A stretch of 16,122 nucleotides of DNA from assembly GCA_900768805.1 (NCBI GenBank), contig CAAGEF010000238.1, positions 1 to 16,122 of the forward strand. Reading direction: 5' to 3'. The DNA comes from Clostridia bacterium. Its GTDB lineage: Bacteria; Bacillota; Clostridia; TANB77; CAG-508. Numbering within the stretch: position 1 is the stretch's first letter; every line of letters starts with the position of its first letter. Positions 15,750 through 16,122 of the stretch are shown here, in pieces. The notes below the pieces were generated by a model. It was not told the origin of the DNA and did no database searches. It saw only the letters and a list, made by a program, of their open reading frames with translations. Both the position numbers and the translations under genes were made by a program.

Positions 15750-15779
15750 GAAACTAGAGAAATTCTAGTTTCTTTTTTT
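15750..15779 (+). terminator. Strong intrinsic terminator after the ribbon-helix-helix gene
   Basis: GAAACTAGA (15750-15758) pairs perfectly with TCTAGTTTC (15764-15772) around a five-base loop, followed by seven T (15773-15779). Confidence 0.92.
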
Positions 15780-15840
15780 GCTAAAATTGTAGAAAAAAGT
15801 CGAAAAATTTTTTAAACTTGATATAACTGTAAAAGAGTTG

Positions 15841-15868
15841 TTTTGACTACTGAAAGGGTTGACTATAA
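15841..15868 (+). promoter_or_regulatory. Right operator-like sites, direct repeat of TTGACTA
   Basis: TTTTGACTACTGAA (15841-15854) is inverted relative to 15335-15348, and a second GTTGACTATAAA follows from 15858. The TTGACTA cores are 16 bases apart in the same orientation (15843 and 15859). The second core is itself the -35 element of the promoter, so a protein bound here would control that promoter. Confidence 0.55.
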
Positions 15869-15887
15869 AAGAGAAAGTAAGTATAAT
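15859..15887 (+). promoter_or_regulatory. Near-consensus rightward promoter in the gene-free region
   Basis: TTGACT (15859-15864) and TATAAT (15882-15887) are separated by 17 bases, giving a predicted start near 15894. It is the best promoter in the window, yet no gene follows within it. Confidence 0.82.
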
Positions 15888-16047
15888 ATAAAAAATTAAT
15901 CATATTTAGTAGAAAAAAGGAGAAACAGCAATTAATTAGGAAATATACGAACTTTATATGTACTAATAATAGATTTCAATACAATTAATAGCTAAATGAA
16001 AATAAAAGTATGACATTCAAAATGGAAGGGAGGATTATATATTAAAA

Positions 16048-16117
16048 ATGGCTTATTAAGATAATAGAAGTTGTTTAAATATAGTAATAAATAAAATTAA
16101 AAGCCATAATAGTTTTT
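16048..16117 (+). terminator. Possible terminator or attenuator hairpin at the right edge
   Basis: ATGGCTT-A-TTAA (16048-16059, one bulged A) pairs with TTAAAAGCCAT (16097-16107) as an 11-bp stem with a 37-base loop. Five T follow at 16113-16117 after AATAG. The long loop and the gap before the T-run make it weak. Confidence 0.35.
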
Positions 16118-16122
16118 CAACA

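Larger units (their letters stand above)
15780..16122. other. Gene-free region: operator motifs, promoter, possible RNA or leader
   Basis: I see no convincing gene on either strand. The stretch holds the right-hand operator-like sites, one clear rightward promoter, an 11-base direct repeat GTAGAAAAAAG (15789-15799 and 15909-15919, exactly 120 bases apart), a mini-frame ATG 16011 of 11 codons with no good ribosome binding site, and a second ATG at 16048 of only three codons after GGGAGGA. A possible terminator hairpin is near the right edge. It may be a small RNA gene, a long regulated leader of a gene beyond the window, or an origin region. Confidence 0.6.

Noticed and set aside
16011..16056. 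Mini-genes of 11 and 3 codons near the right end
   Set aside because: The first has no good ribosome binding site and the second is only three codons. They might be leader peptides but cannot be supported as genes.
1..16122. CRISPR array, tRNA, rRNA, insertion sequence or integrase
   Set aside because: No regularly spaced repeats, cloverleaf, ribosomal RNA text, transposase or recombinase motifs were seen on either strand.

Overview
The window is a very AT-rich stretch (A+T dominates by eye, with long A and T runs and AT-ending codons) with strong AAGGAGG-type ribosome binding sites and several TTG/GTG starts. It looks like a low-GC Bacillota genome of clostridial type. Nearly everything up to about 12.7 kb belongs to the conjugation (type IV secretion) operon of an integrative and conjugative element of the clostridial Tn1549/CTn-like group. 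The organism cannot be named from this sequence, and no integrase, attachment site or tRNA is visible.

Layout. 2-3904: MOBP-type relaxase (5' end outside the window), PcfB-like protein, a small unknown protein, and a VirD4 coupling ATPase broken by frameshifts, closed by a terminator. 3998-5823: Maff2 pilin-like protein, MT-A70 adenine methyltransferase and TrbL/VirB6 channel protein. 5837-7984: four tightly coupled genes that I do not recognise. 7985-12723: PrgI (VirB3-like), VirB4 ATPase, class B sortase and a CD1108-type membrane-anchored CHAP peptidoglycan hydrolase, closed by a strong terminator. Together these give DNA processing, coupling, channel, energy and wall-opening functions. 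With VirD4 broken as read, transfer would need a trans-acting coupling protein, or the breaks are sequence errors.

12784-14762 is a separate unit. A near-consensus promoter overlapped by a LexA/DinR-like box drives a Y-family DNA polymerase and a YolD-like partner, so it is probably an SOS-inducible mutagenesis cassette carried by the element.

14774-16122 is a small regulatory region. A strong promoter drives an unknown 88-residue protein and a 68-residue protein that resembles a free RNA polymerase alpha C-terminal domain. Next comes a TTG-initiated protein made of two ribbon-helix-helix repeats, ending in a strong terminator. A 14-bp motif (TTTTGACTACTGAA) occurs in inverted orientation on both sides of this gene, and the right copy overlaps a consensus promoter. 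That promoter reads into about 230 bases with no convincing gene but with a possible terminator hairpin, so it may make a small RNA or a long regulated leader. The least explained parts are this region and the four-gene insert at 5837-7984.
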